From: Mesorhizobium sp. Pch-S
Lineage (GTDB): Bacteria; Pseudomonadota; Alphaproteobacteria; Rhizobiales; Rhizobiaceae
Reading direction: 5' to 3'
DNA length: 64,000 nt
Assembly (NCBI RefSeq): GCF_004136315.1
Contig: NZ_CP029562.1
Span: 5,851,501 to 5,915,500, forward strand
The notes beneath the pieces were generated by a model, which searched no databases, was not told the origin of the DNA, and worked only from the letters and a program-made list of their open reading frames with translations. Positions within the stretch are counted from its first letter, which is position 1; the number at the start of each line of letters is the position of its first letter. A program made the position numbers and the translations under genes. Shown piece after piece: positions 36,696 to 46,112 of the stretch.

Positions 36696-37838
36696 CTATA
36701 CTCGGTGCGCAGGCTGGTGCAGCCCGCCATCAAGCATCATCATCAGCCGCACCAGATCGGCCTGGCGGTTGGTGCCGGTCTTCTCGAAGACGCGCTGCAG
36801 ATGGACACGAACGGTCGGCAGGGAAACGGAAAGCTCGTCGGCAACGGCTTGCAAACCCGGGCAGCGGGCCACGGCCAGCGCCACGTCGGTCTCAGCCCTG
36901 GTCAAGCGGTAGGTCTGCCGCAGCACCGAGGATGGAAATTCGGCAGGAGCTTGCGGATTGACCAAAAGGACCAGTGCCGAGGACTTGCCGTCACCGTTGC
37001 TGCGGCCAAGCGGCACGACCTGCACCAGAAGCGGGTGATGCGTATCCGACGAATGCAACGCATAGCTCCCACCACTGGGCGTGCCATCGGCCGGAGCCCG
37101 GATGGAACTTCCAATCAGTTTCTGGAGCGCGGCATCATCGGTGGGCCGGGCGGCTTGCAGACAGCCGCCGACACCGACCTTGAGATCGACGCCTTTGCGG
37201 ATATGGTCGAGCGCTGCCGAATTGGCATGGAGAACCCTGCCCTCCGCCGACACGAAGATCACGCCGTGGCGAACTGCTTCCCAGGCGTCGAAAATATCCC
37301 TGCCGATCGTCGTATGCTGCCCCAGCAACGCCTGCGTCCGCAGGGCTTGCCGAAGGTGCGGCATCAGAAGCCGCATCAGATCCTGTCGCTCCCGTGTGCC
37401 ATAGGATGCCGACCGCAACGGCGCTGCGATGCAAAGCCACGCATCGACCATCGCATCCGTATTCAGCTTGGCAAAAAGGCCGTCTCCTACTTCGTTGGGC
37501 AGCGCCCAGTCGACAAAGAACTCGCTGCGCAGCAGTTCCGATTTCGACGTAATCTGATCACCCGTAAGAATTGCGCCCACGGGTGAATGGCGAATGGCAG
37601 CCGCAACGGGATCCATACGGCCATAATAGGCATTGTATGTTTGCACCGTCGCCGGATCGGTCCCGGAAGATGCCACCTTCATTTCGCGCGATTTCGGGTC
37701 GACAACCAGCAGCGCGACACCGAACGCGTCGAAGGCTCCCGCAATCCGCCGCAAGGTGAAGTCCCACCTGACTTCATCGAGGGCGGCCTCGTGAATGTTG
37801 GAAACAAGTTCCGAGAACTGGCTAAGTGCGACAGTCAT
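36696..37838 (-). CDS. LuxR-type HTH transcriptional regulator
   Basis: 380-residue regulator whose C-terminal ~60 residues are a LuxR/FixJ-type helix-turn-helix (YRLTRAETDVALAVARCPGL, then VADELSVSLPTVRVHLQRVF). The N-terminal ~310 residues have no recognised sensory motif but look PAS/GAF-like (GVALLVVDPKSREMKVASS near residues 38-56, and VRHGVIFVSAEGRVLHANSA near 187-206, a PAS-like strand pattern). The ATG at 37836-37838 has GGAGGGG upstream. It stands alone, so its targets are not apparent. Confidence 0.85.
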   Translation of the reverse strand: MTVALSQFSELVSNIHEAALDEVRWDFTLRRIAGAFDAFGVALLVVDPKSREMKVASSGTDPATVQTYNAYYGRMDPVAAAIRHSPVGAILTGDQITSKSELLRSEFFVDWALPNEVGDGLFAKLNTDAMVDAWLCIAAPLRSASYGTRERQDLMRLLMPHLRQALRTQALLGQHTTIGRDIFDAWEAVRHGVIFVSAEGRVLHANSAALDHIRKGVDLKVGVGGCLQAARPTDDAALQKLIGSSIRAPADGTPSGGSYALHSSDTHHPLLVQVVPLGRSNGDGKSSALVLLVNPQAPAEFPSSVLRQTYRLTRAETDVALAVARCPGLQAVADELSVSLPTVRVHLQRVFEKTGTNRQADLVRLMMMLDGGLHQPAHRV

Positions 37839-37981
37839 GTGCCCCTCCGGCAGCGACAACGCCGTGCTAACCTGAGCCAAGGGCTCAGCTTGTCAAGGAC
37901 GAAATGCCGTTCTCGATTGCGGGTCCTTTTTCACGAAGCCTCTCGTGCATCGGAGATGCTGTTCGGCGAAGTTCGCTCCAT

Positions 37982-39757
37982 CTATCGCAGCGGCCAGACC
38001 AGCATCAGCATTGGTACCGCGACAGCTATCACCAGGATGGAGAGCGGCAGCCCGAGACGCGGGTAGTCGCTGAACCGGTAGCCGCCCGGCCCCATCACCA
38101 GCGTGTTGCATTGATGGCCGATGGGGGTGAGGAAGTCACAGCCGGCGCCAATGGCGACGGCCATCAGGAAGGCTTCCGGATGATAGCCGAGCGACGATGC
38201 AAAACCGGCAGCCACCGGTGCTACCACCAACACCGTCGCGGCATTGTTGAGAAACGGCGTGACCGCCATCGCAACGACGAGAATGAGTGCCAAGGCCCCA
38301 GCCGGCGGCAATCTCGCCCCTAGTTCAGCCAGCCACATCGCGATCACATCGGTCGCGCCGCTGCGGCGCAGTGAGTCCGACACAGGGATGAGTGCGGCGA
38401 GCATGACCAGGATCGGACCGTCGATGGCGTTGTAGATGTCGCGGATCGGAACCACGCGAAAAAGCACCATCGCAACCGCCGCCGTGAAGAAAGCGACCGG
38501 TATGGGGATCACTCCAGTGGTCGTGGCGATCATGGCGGCAGCCAGGATAAGGATGGGGATACTGCCGCCCCGCACGCTGCCGAGCAGGATTGGCCGTTCG
38601 GCGAGCGGCAGCGCGCCAAGCTCGCGCAGGATATCCGGCAACCGCGTCCGTTTGCCCTGCAGCAAAAGCACGTCGCCCAGCCTCAGGGTCAGAGCCCCAA
38701 GACGCTCGCTGATGCGCTCGCCTTTGCGGCTGACGGCCAGAAGATTGATCTTGTAGCGATCGTACAGCGCAAGGCGCTGCGCGGACCAACCTATCAAAGG
38801 CGAGCTTTCACCCAGGACAGCCTCCACCGTCACATAGGATTCGCTGCTGCCTTCCCCGGAATCCTGACGACCGTCGGTCAGGTCGAGCTTGGCCTGGGCA
38901 ACGACGCGATCGAGTGCTTCGGGCGAGCCTTCGAGCAGGACGATGTCGCCTTCGCGCAGCCTGGCGTCTGGCAAGGGAGCGACATGGAACGTACGCGAGC
39001 GCAGGATGGACGTAACCACCACCTCGCCGCCCGCGTAGTTCATCAACTCGCCGACTGTTTTCCCATTTACCGCCGAACTCGAAACGACCAACGCCTCGGT
39101 GACGTAGTTGTTGACGTCCAATGCATCCTGAACAGAGCCGGTTTCGCGAACACGAACTGGCACCAGCCAGTAGAAAAGCGACAGAAAGACGACGCCGGTG
39201 ACGGCGAGCGCCGCTCCAACCGGGGTGAAATCGAACATGGTGAAGGAGGTGCCGGTCAATTCCTCGCGAATGCGTGACACGACAACGTTCGGCGACGTCC
39301 CGATTTGCGTCATCAATCCGCCAAGCAGCGAACCAAAAGCCATCGGCATCAGAAAGACGGAAGGTGAACTGTTGGATCTGCGCGCGAACTGAAAGGCAAT
39401 CGGGATCATGATTGCCAGTGCGCCGATATTTTTGACAAAGGCCGACAGAACAGTGACGACGGCGACCAGGAGCACGAGTTGCGCCCGAACGTCGGTCACA
39501 TTGGGTGCGATGCGCTGTATCGCAAACTCCATGACGCCGGAACGGGCGACGCCGGCGCTGACCAGCAAGGCACTTCCCACAATGATGACGATGTCGTCGC
39601 TGAAGCCGGAGAATGCCTGGTCGTAGGGTACGACGCCGACGGCGAGCGCGAGGATCAACGCCAGGCAGGCGACGAGATCGTAGCGCAGCCGCCCCCAGAC
39701 AAAGGCAACCATCATCAGAATGATGACGGCAATGGAGAGAAGCTGATTGATTGCCAT
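37982..39757 (-). CDS. SLC13/DASS-family permease with two TrkA-C domains
   Basis: 591-residue membrane protein of the divalent anion:Na+ symporter superfamily, the sulfate/dicarboxylate-type with an internal soluble insert. Helices occupy about 1-190 and 390-591. The central part (about 200-380) carries two RCK/TrkA C-terminal-like domains (LREGDIVLLEGSPEALDRVV and LRLGDVLLLQGKRTRLPDIL). The GTSPNVVVSRI and GHQCNTLVMGPGGYRFSDY segments are the paired family loops. The substrate may be sulfate or an organic anion; sequence alone does not decide. It is a monocistronic gene. Confidence 0.87.
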   Translation of the reverse strand: MAINQLLSIAVIILMMVAFVWGRLRYDLVACLALILALAVGVVPYDQAFSGFSDDIVIIVGSALLVSAGVARSGVMEFAIQRIAPNVTDVRAQLVLLVAVVTVLSAFVKNIGALAIMIPIAFQFARRSNSSPSVFLMPMAFGSLLGGLMTQIGTSPNVVVSRIREELTGTSFTMFDFTPVGAALAVTGVVFLSLFYWLVPVRVRETGSVQDALDVNNYVTEALVVSSSAVNGKTVGELMNYAGGEVVVTSILRSRTFHVAPLPDARLREGDIVLLEGSPEALDRVVAQAKLDLTDGRQDSGEGSSESYVTVEAVLGESSPLIGWSAQRLALYDRYKINLLAVSRKGERISERLGALTLRLGDVLLLQGKRTRLPDILRELGALPLAERPILLGSVRGGSIPILILAAAMIATTTGVIPIPVAFFTAAVAMVLFRVVPIRDIYNAIDGPILVMLAALIPVSDSLRRSGATDVIAMWLAELGARLPPAGALALILVVAMAVTPFLNNAATVLVVAPVAAGFASSLGYHPEAFLMAVAIGAGCDFLTPIGHQCNTLVMGPGGYRFSDYPRLGLPLSILVIAVAVPMLMLVWPLR

Positions 39758-39840
39758 GGAGAGGACGTTCCTGCTCCAGGGTGGTTTGTCAACGACCTGC
39801 GTGTTGCCGGAAGGTAGTATTTGTCCGAAGGCACATCGCT

Positions 39841-40665
39841 TTAGGCGACCCTTGCGGTGTCTTCACGGACCACCGCGTCCACGTCAGTGATGAGCAGATG
39901 ACCGGGAGAAGCGGTAATGGCAATCGCAAGCTCCGCATGCATCAGGGCCTCCTGCGCCGTCACGCTGCTTGCCCAGAACACAGGAACCTCATCGTCCCGC
40001 AGATCGATGGCATCGCCCCAATCAGGCGAATCGAGATCTGTTATCCCGAGGATTGAAGGGTCCCCAACATGAAACGGCGAACCATGAGCGTGTGGAAAGC
40101 GTGCGGTTATCGCTCGAACCCTGTCGACATCGCAGCGTCTGATGGCGCGCATGGCGACGACCAGATTGCCGCCAAACGGGCCGACCAAACGACTTCTGAT
40201 TCCTGTGCGGTATTTGGGTATTGGCCCGCTTATGCCGCCATGGCGTAGCTGGATCCCCTTCTCCACCAATGTCGGCTCGAAACTCAAAGAGCTGCCCAAA
40301 GCAAAGGCTGAAAAATCCTCACGCCACAGGTCAACGATATGGTTGGTGTGATGCACGAACTCGCCGTAGCAGAAGACACTGTACTGGGGCGCGTCGGTGC
40401 GGATGTCGATGTTGCCCAGCGCCGGAACAAAAGGGCTACCGGCGCGGCCGAGCCCGACGAGCGGGCACGCCTTGGAGTTGGCGAGGCAGAATTTGTGGAA
40501 ATCGGCAGCGAAACGCTGCGGTACGATAACCACATTCGCCTGCAGCTTGCCGCGTGCCAGGCCACTGGTAGCGCCTCTGTAGGCGCCAGCCCTGACCATT
40601 CGGCGCAGCTGGTCGGGCTCGACCAGCCGCAAATCTTCGACGATTGAACTGGTCTGACGTCCCAT
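39841..40665 (-). CDS. DUF1445/YcsI-family putative hydro-lyase
   Basis: 274-residue protein of the DUF1445 (YcsI, D-glutamate cyclase-like) hydro-lyase family. Family pieces are RRMVRAGAYRGATSGLARGK near the N-terminus, QANVVIVPQRFAADFHKFCL, then CPLVG and HGSPFHVGDPSILGITDLDS, and the C-terminal VPVFWASSVTAQEALM. I start at the ATG at 40663-40665 because the family homology begins there; an upstream TTG at 40785 would add 40 residues without known content. No pathway genes are nearby. The 129 bases up to the type III operon end (40666-40794) contain no gene. Confidence 0.85.
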   Translation of the reverse strand: MGRQTSSIVEDLRLVEPDQLRRMVRAGAYRGATSGLARGKLQANVVIVPQRFAADFHKFCLANSKACPLVGLGRAGSPFVPALGNIDIRTDAPQYSVFCYGEFVHHTNHIVDLWREDFSAFALGSSLSFEPTLVEKGIQLRHGGISGPIPKYRTGIRSRLVGPFGGNLVVAMRAIRRCDVDRVRAITARFPHAHGSPFHVGDPSILGITDLDSPDWGDAIDLRDDEVPVFWASSVTAQEALMHAELAIAITASPGHLLITDVDAVVREDTARVA

Positions 40666-40794
40666 GCTTCGAGGTAGTCCGCGCTGCTTAGACTCTTCAG
40701 GAGGTGCTAAAATCAGAGTTGGCGGTATCGCTGTCAAATCACCAGAATTTTCTCCTGACAATAAATTGAGTTTATTAGCCGGCAAATCTATTTC

Positions 40795-41610
40795 TCATGA
40801 GCAATCCGCGCAGCTGAGCAATTTGATCTGGCGTATGGCTTCGTGCAGGAAGCCCAGATCGCGGCTCATGTAGGACAGAAGAAATGCTGCGTAGAGAACG
40901 AAGACAAAACTGAACACGAGTGTCTTCACGATCAACGACAGGCTGAAGACATTGAAATGCGGTGAGGCGCGCGCCACAAATGCCAGCACTATGTCGGACA
41001 GCAGCATGCTGACGATCAACGGGAAAACCAGGGTCAGCGCCATCTTCAGCAGCTGATTCAGCAGTTCGAGGAAGATTCCGGCGGCATCTCTGCTGAACAC
41101 CGGCATCAGTCGTTCCACAGGCCAAAGCCCGTAGCTGTCGTAGACGGCATTCAAAGACAATTCCAACCCACCTGCTGCGAGGTAGACAGCGATCATGACG
41201 ATGGCAAGCAACGTGCCGGTGGCGCTGGTTTCGTGCGTCATCATCGGGTCGATCAGGGTTCCCATGGATGAACCGCGCTGCAGGTCGAGGATATCGCCTG
41301 CGGCTTCCGCTGCCCAGAAGGGAACGCCCATCGCCAAACCCAGCGCGATGCCGACCAGGAGTTCCTTCAGGATGTAGATCACGATCATCGCGCCGCCGAT
41401 CTGTTGTCCCGCCAGCGTATGCATGAGCATGGGCAGGATCGGCACCGCCAATGCCAACGCGACACCGTTGCGCAACAGCCCCGACAGTGGAACGCGCGAG
41501 AAAAGCGGCATCATCAGCATGAAGCCACCCAGGCGCGCCAGCACGAAGGCTCCAGCAAGAAGGTAGAGCTGCAGGTCCCTGAGCGATGCGAAGAGCGGCT
41601 CGACCGGCAT
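40795..41610 (-). CDS. sctT: type III secretion export apparatus protein SctT (RhcT)
   Basis: 271-residue inner-membrane component of the type III export gate, homologous to YscT/HrcT/FliR. About six helices; recognisable pieces are ILKELLVGIALGLAMGVPFW and DLQRGSSMGTLIDPMMTHET, which are conserved in this family. Its place right after SctR and SctS, in an operon with nolW-nolV genes, shows that it belongs to the secretion system and not to the flagellum. It is the last gene of the operon; rhcU, which normally follows rhcT in rhizobia, is absent here. Confidence 0.92.
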   Translation of the reverse strand: MPVEPLFASLRDLQLYLLAGAFVLARLGGFMLMMPLFSRVPLSGLLRNGVALALAVPILPMLMHTLAGQQIGGAMIVIYILKELLVGIALGLAMGVPFWAAEAAGDILDLQRGSSMGTLIDPMMTHETSATGTLLAIVMIAVYLAAGGLELSLNAVYDSYGLWPVERLMPVFSRDAAGIFLELLNQLLKMALTLVFPLIVSMLLSDIVLAFVARASPHFNVFSLSLIVKTLVFSFVFVLYAAFLLSYMSRDLGFLHEAIRQIKLLSCADCS

Positions 41611-41619
41611 GGCGGAAAC

Positions 41620-41889
41620 TCAGCGGGTCGCCGACGGAAATTCGTCGAAGACCGCCGAAGCCTGTTCGGCGATCTGCTGGGCGATCAGCGGGCCGACAAT
41701 GATGATGACCACAAGGATCACGACCAGCTTGATCGTCTGAGGCAGAGACTGATCCTGGATCTGGGTCAAAGCCTGGGCAAGTCCCACCAGAAGCCCGACC
41801 GCCAAGGCCGCGATGATGGCCGGACTGGAGGCGAGCAAAATCGTTATCAGCGCATTCTGCACTTTCGCGAGGATGAAATCGCTGTTCAT
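41620..41889 (-). CDS. sctS: type III secretion export apparatus protein SctS (RhcS)
   Basis: 89-residue two-helix membrane protein of the YscS/HrcS/FliQ family, part of the SctRST core complex. Helix 1 (ALITILLASSPAIIAALAVG) and helix 2 (TIKLVVILVVIIIVGPLIAQ) flank the conserved LVGLAQALTQIQDQSLPQTI loop. It is 14 bases after sctR and nine before sctT, so all three are co-translated. Confidence 0.93.
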   Translation of the reverse strand: MNSDFILAKVQNALITILLASSPAIIAALAVGLLVGLAQALTQIQDQSLPQTIKLVVILVVIIIVGPLIAQQIAEQASAVFDEFPSATR

Positions 41890-41903
41890 CGCTGCTGCCC
41901 GCT

Positions 41904-42557
41904 TCAGCTGTAACTGAGGATGAGGCCGTGCATCAGGCGCGACCAGCCGTCTATGGCGACGAAAAGCAGAAGTTTCAGCGGGATCGAGATCAGTACCGGC
42001 GAAACCATGATCATGCCGAGCGTCATCAGGATGTTCGCAACAACGATGTCGATGATCAGGAAGGGAATATAGAGCAGGAATCCGATCTCGAAGGCACGCG
42101 TGAGCTCGGAAGCAACGAAGGCGGGAACGAGAATGGAAAGATCATCATCCTTGACGTTCTGGCGCGCCTGCTCGGGCCACAGGCGGGTGGTTCCGTCAAG
42201 AAAGAACTGGCGCTCGCGCGGGTGCGTAAACTTGATCAGGTGCTGCTGCAGCGGCTGCTTCACGATCTGCGCAGCGCGGGCAAGATCGTCCGTGGTCTGG
42301 AACTGCACCTGCCCTTCCTGCAGTCTTGTTCCCATCTCGCTGATCAGCGGCGTGGTGACATAGACCGTCAAAACCAGCGCAATGCCATAAAGCACGAGGT
42401 TTGGCGGCATCTGCTGCACGCCAAGAGCGTTGCGGATGAGAAACAGAACCACCGAGATCTTGAGGAACCCGGTCATGGTGACCACGGCAAGCGGCAGCAG
42501 CCCGACAAAGCCGACCGCGATCAGAATGCCAAGGAGATTGGGAGAGGCGTCAAGCAT
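41904..42557 (-). CDS. sctR: type III secretion export apparatus protein SctR (RhcR)
   Basis: 217-residue export-gate protein of the YscR/HrcR/FliP family. Four helices with the conserved segments MTGFLKISVVLFLIRNALGV, FVASELTRAFEIGFLLYIPF and IDIVVANILMTLGMIMVSPV. The ATG at 42555-42557 overlaps the end of sctQ by eight bases, which is why I choose it over the upstream continuation of the frame. Length matches the non-flagellar form, which lacks the FliP signal peptide. Confidence 0.94.
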   Translation of the reverse strand: MLDASPNLLGILIAVGFVGLLPLAVVTMTGFLKISVVLFLIRNALGVQQMPPNLVLYGIALVLTVYVTTPLISEMGTRLQEGQVQFQTTDDLARAAQIVKQPLQQHLIKFTHPRERQFFLDGTTRLWPEQARQNVKDDDLSILVPAFVASELTRAFEIGFLLYIPFLIIDIVVANILMTLGMIMVSPVLISIPLKLLLFVAIDGWSRLMHGLILSYS

Positions 42558-43674
42558 TGTCGAACATGCGGGTGATCCGCACGCCAAGGCTTTCGCCGAT
42601 CCTGACCATTTCACCCTGCCCGACGCGCTTGCCATTGGCGACGATGTCCACGGCCTGGCCGGCTCGATCCAGCTGGACGATGGCGCCGGCGCTCAGCTTT
42701 CTGACGTCACCAAGCGGCATCGCCTTGCGCCCGACCTCGAAAGCCAGTGCAACCGGCAGATCTTCGAGCGTCGCATCGTCCAGCGCATGGCCTGCTGCCC
42801 CGGTATCCTGACCCATCATCCACTCCCATTTCGATCCGGTAATAAGGGCCGGTGCGGCGGACAGCACCGCCCCCGACGCGCTTGTGCTGGCAGGTGCGAT
42901 CAGCCGGTCGCCGATAACGAGCACTGTCGTCGCCTGTTCGGCGAACAACACGACATCTCCGGCCTTCAGCCCTCTCAGCTCGCCCAGGCTGGTGGCGAGA
43001 ACATCGCACCACAGGCGAACCGGCAAAGGCAACGTGGCCGGGAACTGCGGGACACCGCTGCCTGCTTCGTCCAGGAGATGGCCCAGCCTTGAAAGCAGCG
43101 CACCGTCATTCAGTCGCAATGCGCACTTCATCGATTGGTCGCCAAAGGACAGAATGAAGCCGAATGGCGGTGCTTCGGGTGACGACGCCGACTGTTCCAC
43201 CGTCGTGAATTCTATTGTCGCCTGCAGCCTGGCTTCGAGCGCGTCGAGTTCATCGGCAGCGGCCGTTTCCAGAAGGAGAGCCGCGTGGCGAGGCAAAAGG
43301 TTCTCCAGCCTTGCTGTCCCGTCCACTGTGGCCAGCAGCTGCTCTGCGAGCGCGAGCGGCATAACCAGCTCGGCGAAATGATCTCCGATCTTCAGACCCA
43401 GCTTGCATGATGACTGTCCGTCGGCCGGTGCAACCGGCCACGCTGTCGCGATCTTCGCCGGCTGTCCGGCCAGCGTGACGTCGATGGCGCGGCGGTGTTT
43501 GTAAAAAGCGTTGACGGCTGCAAGCTGGTCCTCCGGAACTGTTTCCAGCTCAAGCCGATCGAAAGCCGCGGCACGCTTCGGAGTTCGGCGGGCAGGTTTA
43601 CGCCCTGTTGCGACCTTCGCCGACGTCAGGGCTCGAGGCATCGAACTGTCCCCCGCTCGATCATCGAACATCAT
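42550..43674 (-). CDS. sctQ: type III secretion cytoplasmic ring protein SctQ (RhcQ)
   Basis: 374-residue sorting-platform/C-ring protein. The C-terminal ~75 residues are a SpoA (FliN/YscQ) domain: LPVALAFEVGRKAMPLGDVR, SAGAIVQLDRAGQAVDIVAN and VRIGESLGVRITRMF. A second SpoA-like stretch lies near residues 225-280 (LPVRLWCDVLATSLGELRGL). The first ~60 residues are basic and low-complexity. The ATG overlaps the sctO stop (ATGA). The length agrees with rhizobial RhcQ. Confidence 0.9.
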   Translation of the reverse strand: MMFDDRAGDSSMPRALTSAKVATGRKPARRTPKRAAAFDRLELETVPEDQLAAVNAFYKHRRAIDVTLAGQPAKIATAWPVAPADGQSSCKLGLKIGDHFAELVMPLALAEQLLATVDGTARLENLLPRHAALLLETAAADELDALEARLQATIEFTTVEQSASSPEAPPFGFILSFGDQSMKCALRLNDGALLSRLGHLLDEAGSGVPQFPATLPLPVRLWCDVLATSLGELRGLKAGDVVLFAEQATTVLVIGDRLIAPASTSASGAVLSAAPALITGSKWEWMMGQDTGAAGHALDDATLEDLPVALAFEVGRKAMPLGDVRKLSAGAIVQLDRAGQAVDIVANGKRVGQGEMVRIGESLGVRITRMFDNA

Positions 43675-44159
43675 CGTTCATGCGGAGCATGCGGAATCCG
43701 TCCCTCATCATCATCGAGGAGTTCTGCCGTGGCAGCACGGCGCGGCGCCGTTCGCTTTTCGACCTGTTCCGCCAACGTCTCCAACTTCAACAGAGCCTTT
43801 CGGCTTTGCACGTGCCGATGCTGCGCTTCAGCCAGTTCGACTTCACGCTGTTGCTGGACAAGCACCGCAGCCTCGCCCTGGGCCTGGATTTGCCCAGCTC
43901 TGGTGAGGGATGCCTCGTAGCGGCTCTGCGCCATATGAAGCTCGGTGGCTTTCACGACCCGGCTGGTCAGGCCGGAAACCGCTGCGTTCTGTTCATCGAT
44001 GGCGCGCCGCAGATGTTCCGCGAGCATCCGCGACGCTGCCTCGACATTGTGTCTCGCTTCGCCGACCTTGGTCTGATGCGCCGCAACGACCTCGCGCGCA
44101 TGGTCCTCGCGCCGCTGCCTGAGTTTTCGCAACTGGGCGATCATCCGATCATTTTTCAT
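43671..44159 (-). CDS. sctO: type III secretion stalk protein SctO (y4yJ-like)
   Basis: 162-residue protein that is almost all charged alpha-helix and predicted coiled coil (KNDRMIAQLRKLRQRREDHA, then long Glu/Gln/Arg-rich helices). That is the form of SctO/YscO/FliJ proteins, which contact the ATPase and the export gate. Sequence is poorly conserved in this family, so the call rests mainly on its position between sctN and sctQ, where rhizobia carry y4yJ. It overlaps sctN by 11 bases and sctQ by four. Confidence 0.8.
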   Translation of the reverse strand: MKNDRMIAQLRKLRQRREDHAREVVAAHQTKVGEARHNVEAASRMLAEHLRRAIDEQNAAVSGLTSRVVKATELHMAQSRYEASLTRAGQIQAQGEAAVLVQQQREVELAEAQHRHVQSRKALLKLETLAEQVEKRTAPRRAATAELLDDDEGRIPHAPHER

Positions 44160-45494
44160 CGACGATCTTCCTCATGCGCTGGCGGGTCCCTTCCATGCTT
44201 TCGCTTTGTACCGATGCCTGCTGCAGGAAGGCGTTGATGGCATCGATCTTGCTCATGGCCTCGTCGGCCAACGGGTCACCGCCAGCCTTGTATTCACCGA
44301 CCCGTATCAGCAGCTCGATGTCGGCGTATCGCGCCATAAGCTGCCTGAGCCGCGCGGCGTCCGCCCGGTGCTGGCTGGGCGCGACCGTCTCCATCAGGCG
44401 GCTGCGGCTGCGCAGCACGTCGACGGCAGGAAAGTGATTTCGCTGCGCCAGTTCGCTGGACAGGAATATATGACCATCCAGCAGTGCCTGCACTTCCTCG
44501 GCGACGGGATCGAAAGTTCCATCGCCTTCCAGGAGAACACTGTAGAGACCGGTAATCGAGCCGATTTCCCCAGGGCCAGACCGCTCCAGCAGGCGCGGCA
44601 GGGCAGCAAACAGCGACGATGGAAAGCCACGGCGCGTCGGCGGCTCGCCCGACGCCAATCCGATCTCGCGCTGTGCGCGTGCAAAACGGGTTATGTTGTC
44701 CATGGCGAGCAGTACATGCTTGCCTTGGTCGCGGAAGTATTCGGCGATTGTGGTGGCGACATAGGCTGCCTTGACGCGCTCGATGGCTGGGCGATCGGAA
44801 GTCGCCACCACAACGACCGAACGGGCCAGGCCGTCTGTTCCGAGCTGTCGTTCGACGAATTCGCGAACCTCTCGCCCACGCTCGCCGACGAGGGCGACCA
44901 CCGTCACGTCGGCATCGGTCGCGGTAACGATGTTGGACAGGAGGAGCGATTTGCCGACACCCGGCTCGCCAAAGATACCGACGCGCTGCCCCCTTGCGCA
45001 GGTCAGCATCCCGTCGATGGCGCGAATGCCGAGCTGGATCGGCTCCGATATCAGCCCGCGCTGCAGCGGCGATGGCGGATAGGCGTGAATGGGATACGCA
45101 CCATCCAGTGAAAGAGGTTTCCGTCCAGCGGTTCGCCGAACGCGTCGATAATCCTGCCCAGCAAGCCCGGTCCCACCGGCACCTGTTGGTCGCGCCTGGT
45201 GGGCACGACCTCAGTCAAGCCTGACAAGCCGGTAAGATCGCCGAGCGGTACGAGAATGGCGGCTTCTTCCAGAAGCCCGACCACCTCCGCTTTCATGGTT
45301 CTGCCGGTTCTTCTGTCCACCAGCTCACAGATCTCGCCAATCCTGGCTTCCTCGACGCTGGCGTGAATGACGGTGCCAACGACACGCTGGACGCGCCCCT
45401 TCTTCGGTCGGCTCGCGTCTTCGCTCAGCCCGGAGCGCAAACCTGGCATGATCGAAGCCAGGCGGTTTTCGATGGCTGCACGCTCTCCGGTCAC
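44149..45494 (-). CDS. sctN: type III secretion ATPase SctN (RhcN), interrupted by an apparent one-base frameshift
   Basis: Hexameric ATPase (YscN/HrcN/FliI family) that strips chaperones and unfolds cargo. The N-terminal part begins at a GTG (45492-45494) overlapping the sctL stop. It runs to GRIIDAFGEPLDG and then leaves frame; the family sequence YPIHAYPPSPLQRGLISEPI resumes in another frame. Adding one A to the run at 45118-45120 (TTT on the plus strand) restores KPLSLDGAYPIH and one frame of about 448 residues, the normal length. Walker A GEPGVGKS (about residue 175) and Walker B LLAMDNITRFARAQREIG are intact. A sequencing error is likely, as in aspS; otherwise the secretion system would be inactive. 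Confidence 0.9.
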
Positions 45495-46108
45495 GAAGCC
45501 TCCTGTGATCGGGAGGCTATCGCAGCGGCTATTGCTTCGAGCTGCGCTTCGATACCCGCGTCGATCACGGCCATATCTGTTGAAAGAATGCATGCAGCGG
45601 GCGCCAACGTGTCGTCGGCATCGATTTCCAGCGCCATGCCAAGATCGCTGTCCGCCAGGATGGCACTCAGTTCGTCGCGCATCCGGCTGACATTTTGCGG
45701 GTGCACCCGAAATCTCAGATATTTGGCGCGGCGGATTTCAGAAATCGCTTGCCGTGCAGCCCTGGCAACCAGTGTGCCGACATCGAATTGTCCGAGCACG
45801 CGGCGCACGACGTCCAGCGCCAGGCCTGCAACCTCTGCCTCGAGGCCGCCCAGGTATCTGTCGACCTTGGCGGATGTGTCGACAACCAGACGGGCGGCGG
45901 CGGTTTCGCCCTCGCTTCTGCCGTCCTTGTACCCTTGCGCGTATTCGGTGGCGTAGGCCCGCTTGGCGGCATCGTTCAGTTTCTGCGCTTCTACCTTGGC
46001 CTGTTCGAGGAACGCATAGCCATCCTGCCAGGCGGTTACTTCGTCTGCACGCAGTATGCGTGCACGCGGCCGGGCCAGTGTTGTCCGTGTAACGTCGGCG
46101 CTCGACAT
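45491..46108 (-). CDS. sctL: type III secretion stator protein SctL (NolV)
   Basis: 205-residue peripheral stalk protein of the YscL/HrpE/FliH family, which binds and regulates the ATPase. It is mostly helical: a YATEYAQGYKDGRSEGETAA segment near residues 53-72, as in FliH-like proteins, then KYLRFRVHPQNVSRMRDELS in the C-terminal domain. I start at the ATG at 46106-46108, since the frame upstream overlaps sctK. In rhizobial nomenclature it corresponds to NolV by its place before rhcN. Confidence 0.88.
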   Translation of the reverse strand: MSSADVTRTTLARPRARILRADEVTAWQDGYAFLEQAKVEAQKLNDAAKRAYATEYAQGYKDGRSEGETAAARLVVDTSAKVDRYLGGLEAEVAGLALDVVRRVLGQFDVGTLVARAARQAISEIRRAKYLRFRVHPQNVSRMRDELSAILADSDLGMALEIDADDTLAPAACILSTDMAVIDAGIEAQLEAIAAAIASRSQEAS

Positions 46109-46112
46109 CCGG

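Noticed and set aside
40795..42557. Assigning the FliR/FliQ/FliP-like genes to a flagellum
   Set aside because: They are in an operon with nolW, SctJ and SctI homologues, SctR lacks the FliP signal peptide, and no flagellar rod, hook or basal-body gene is near.
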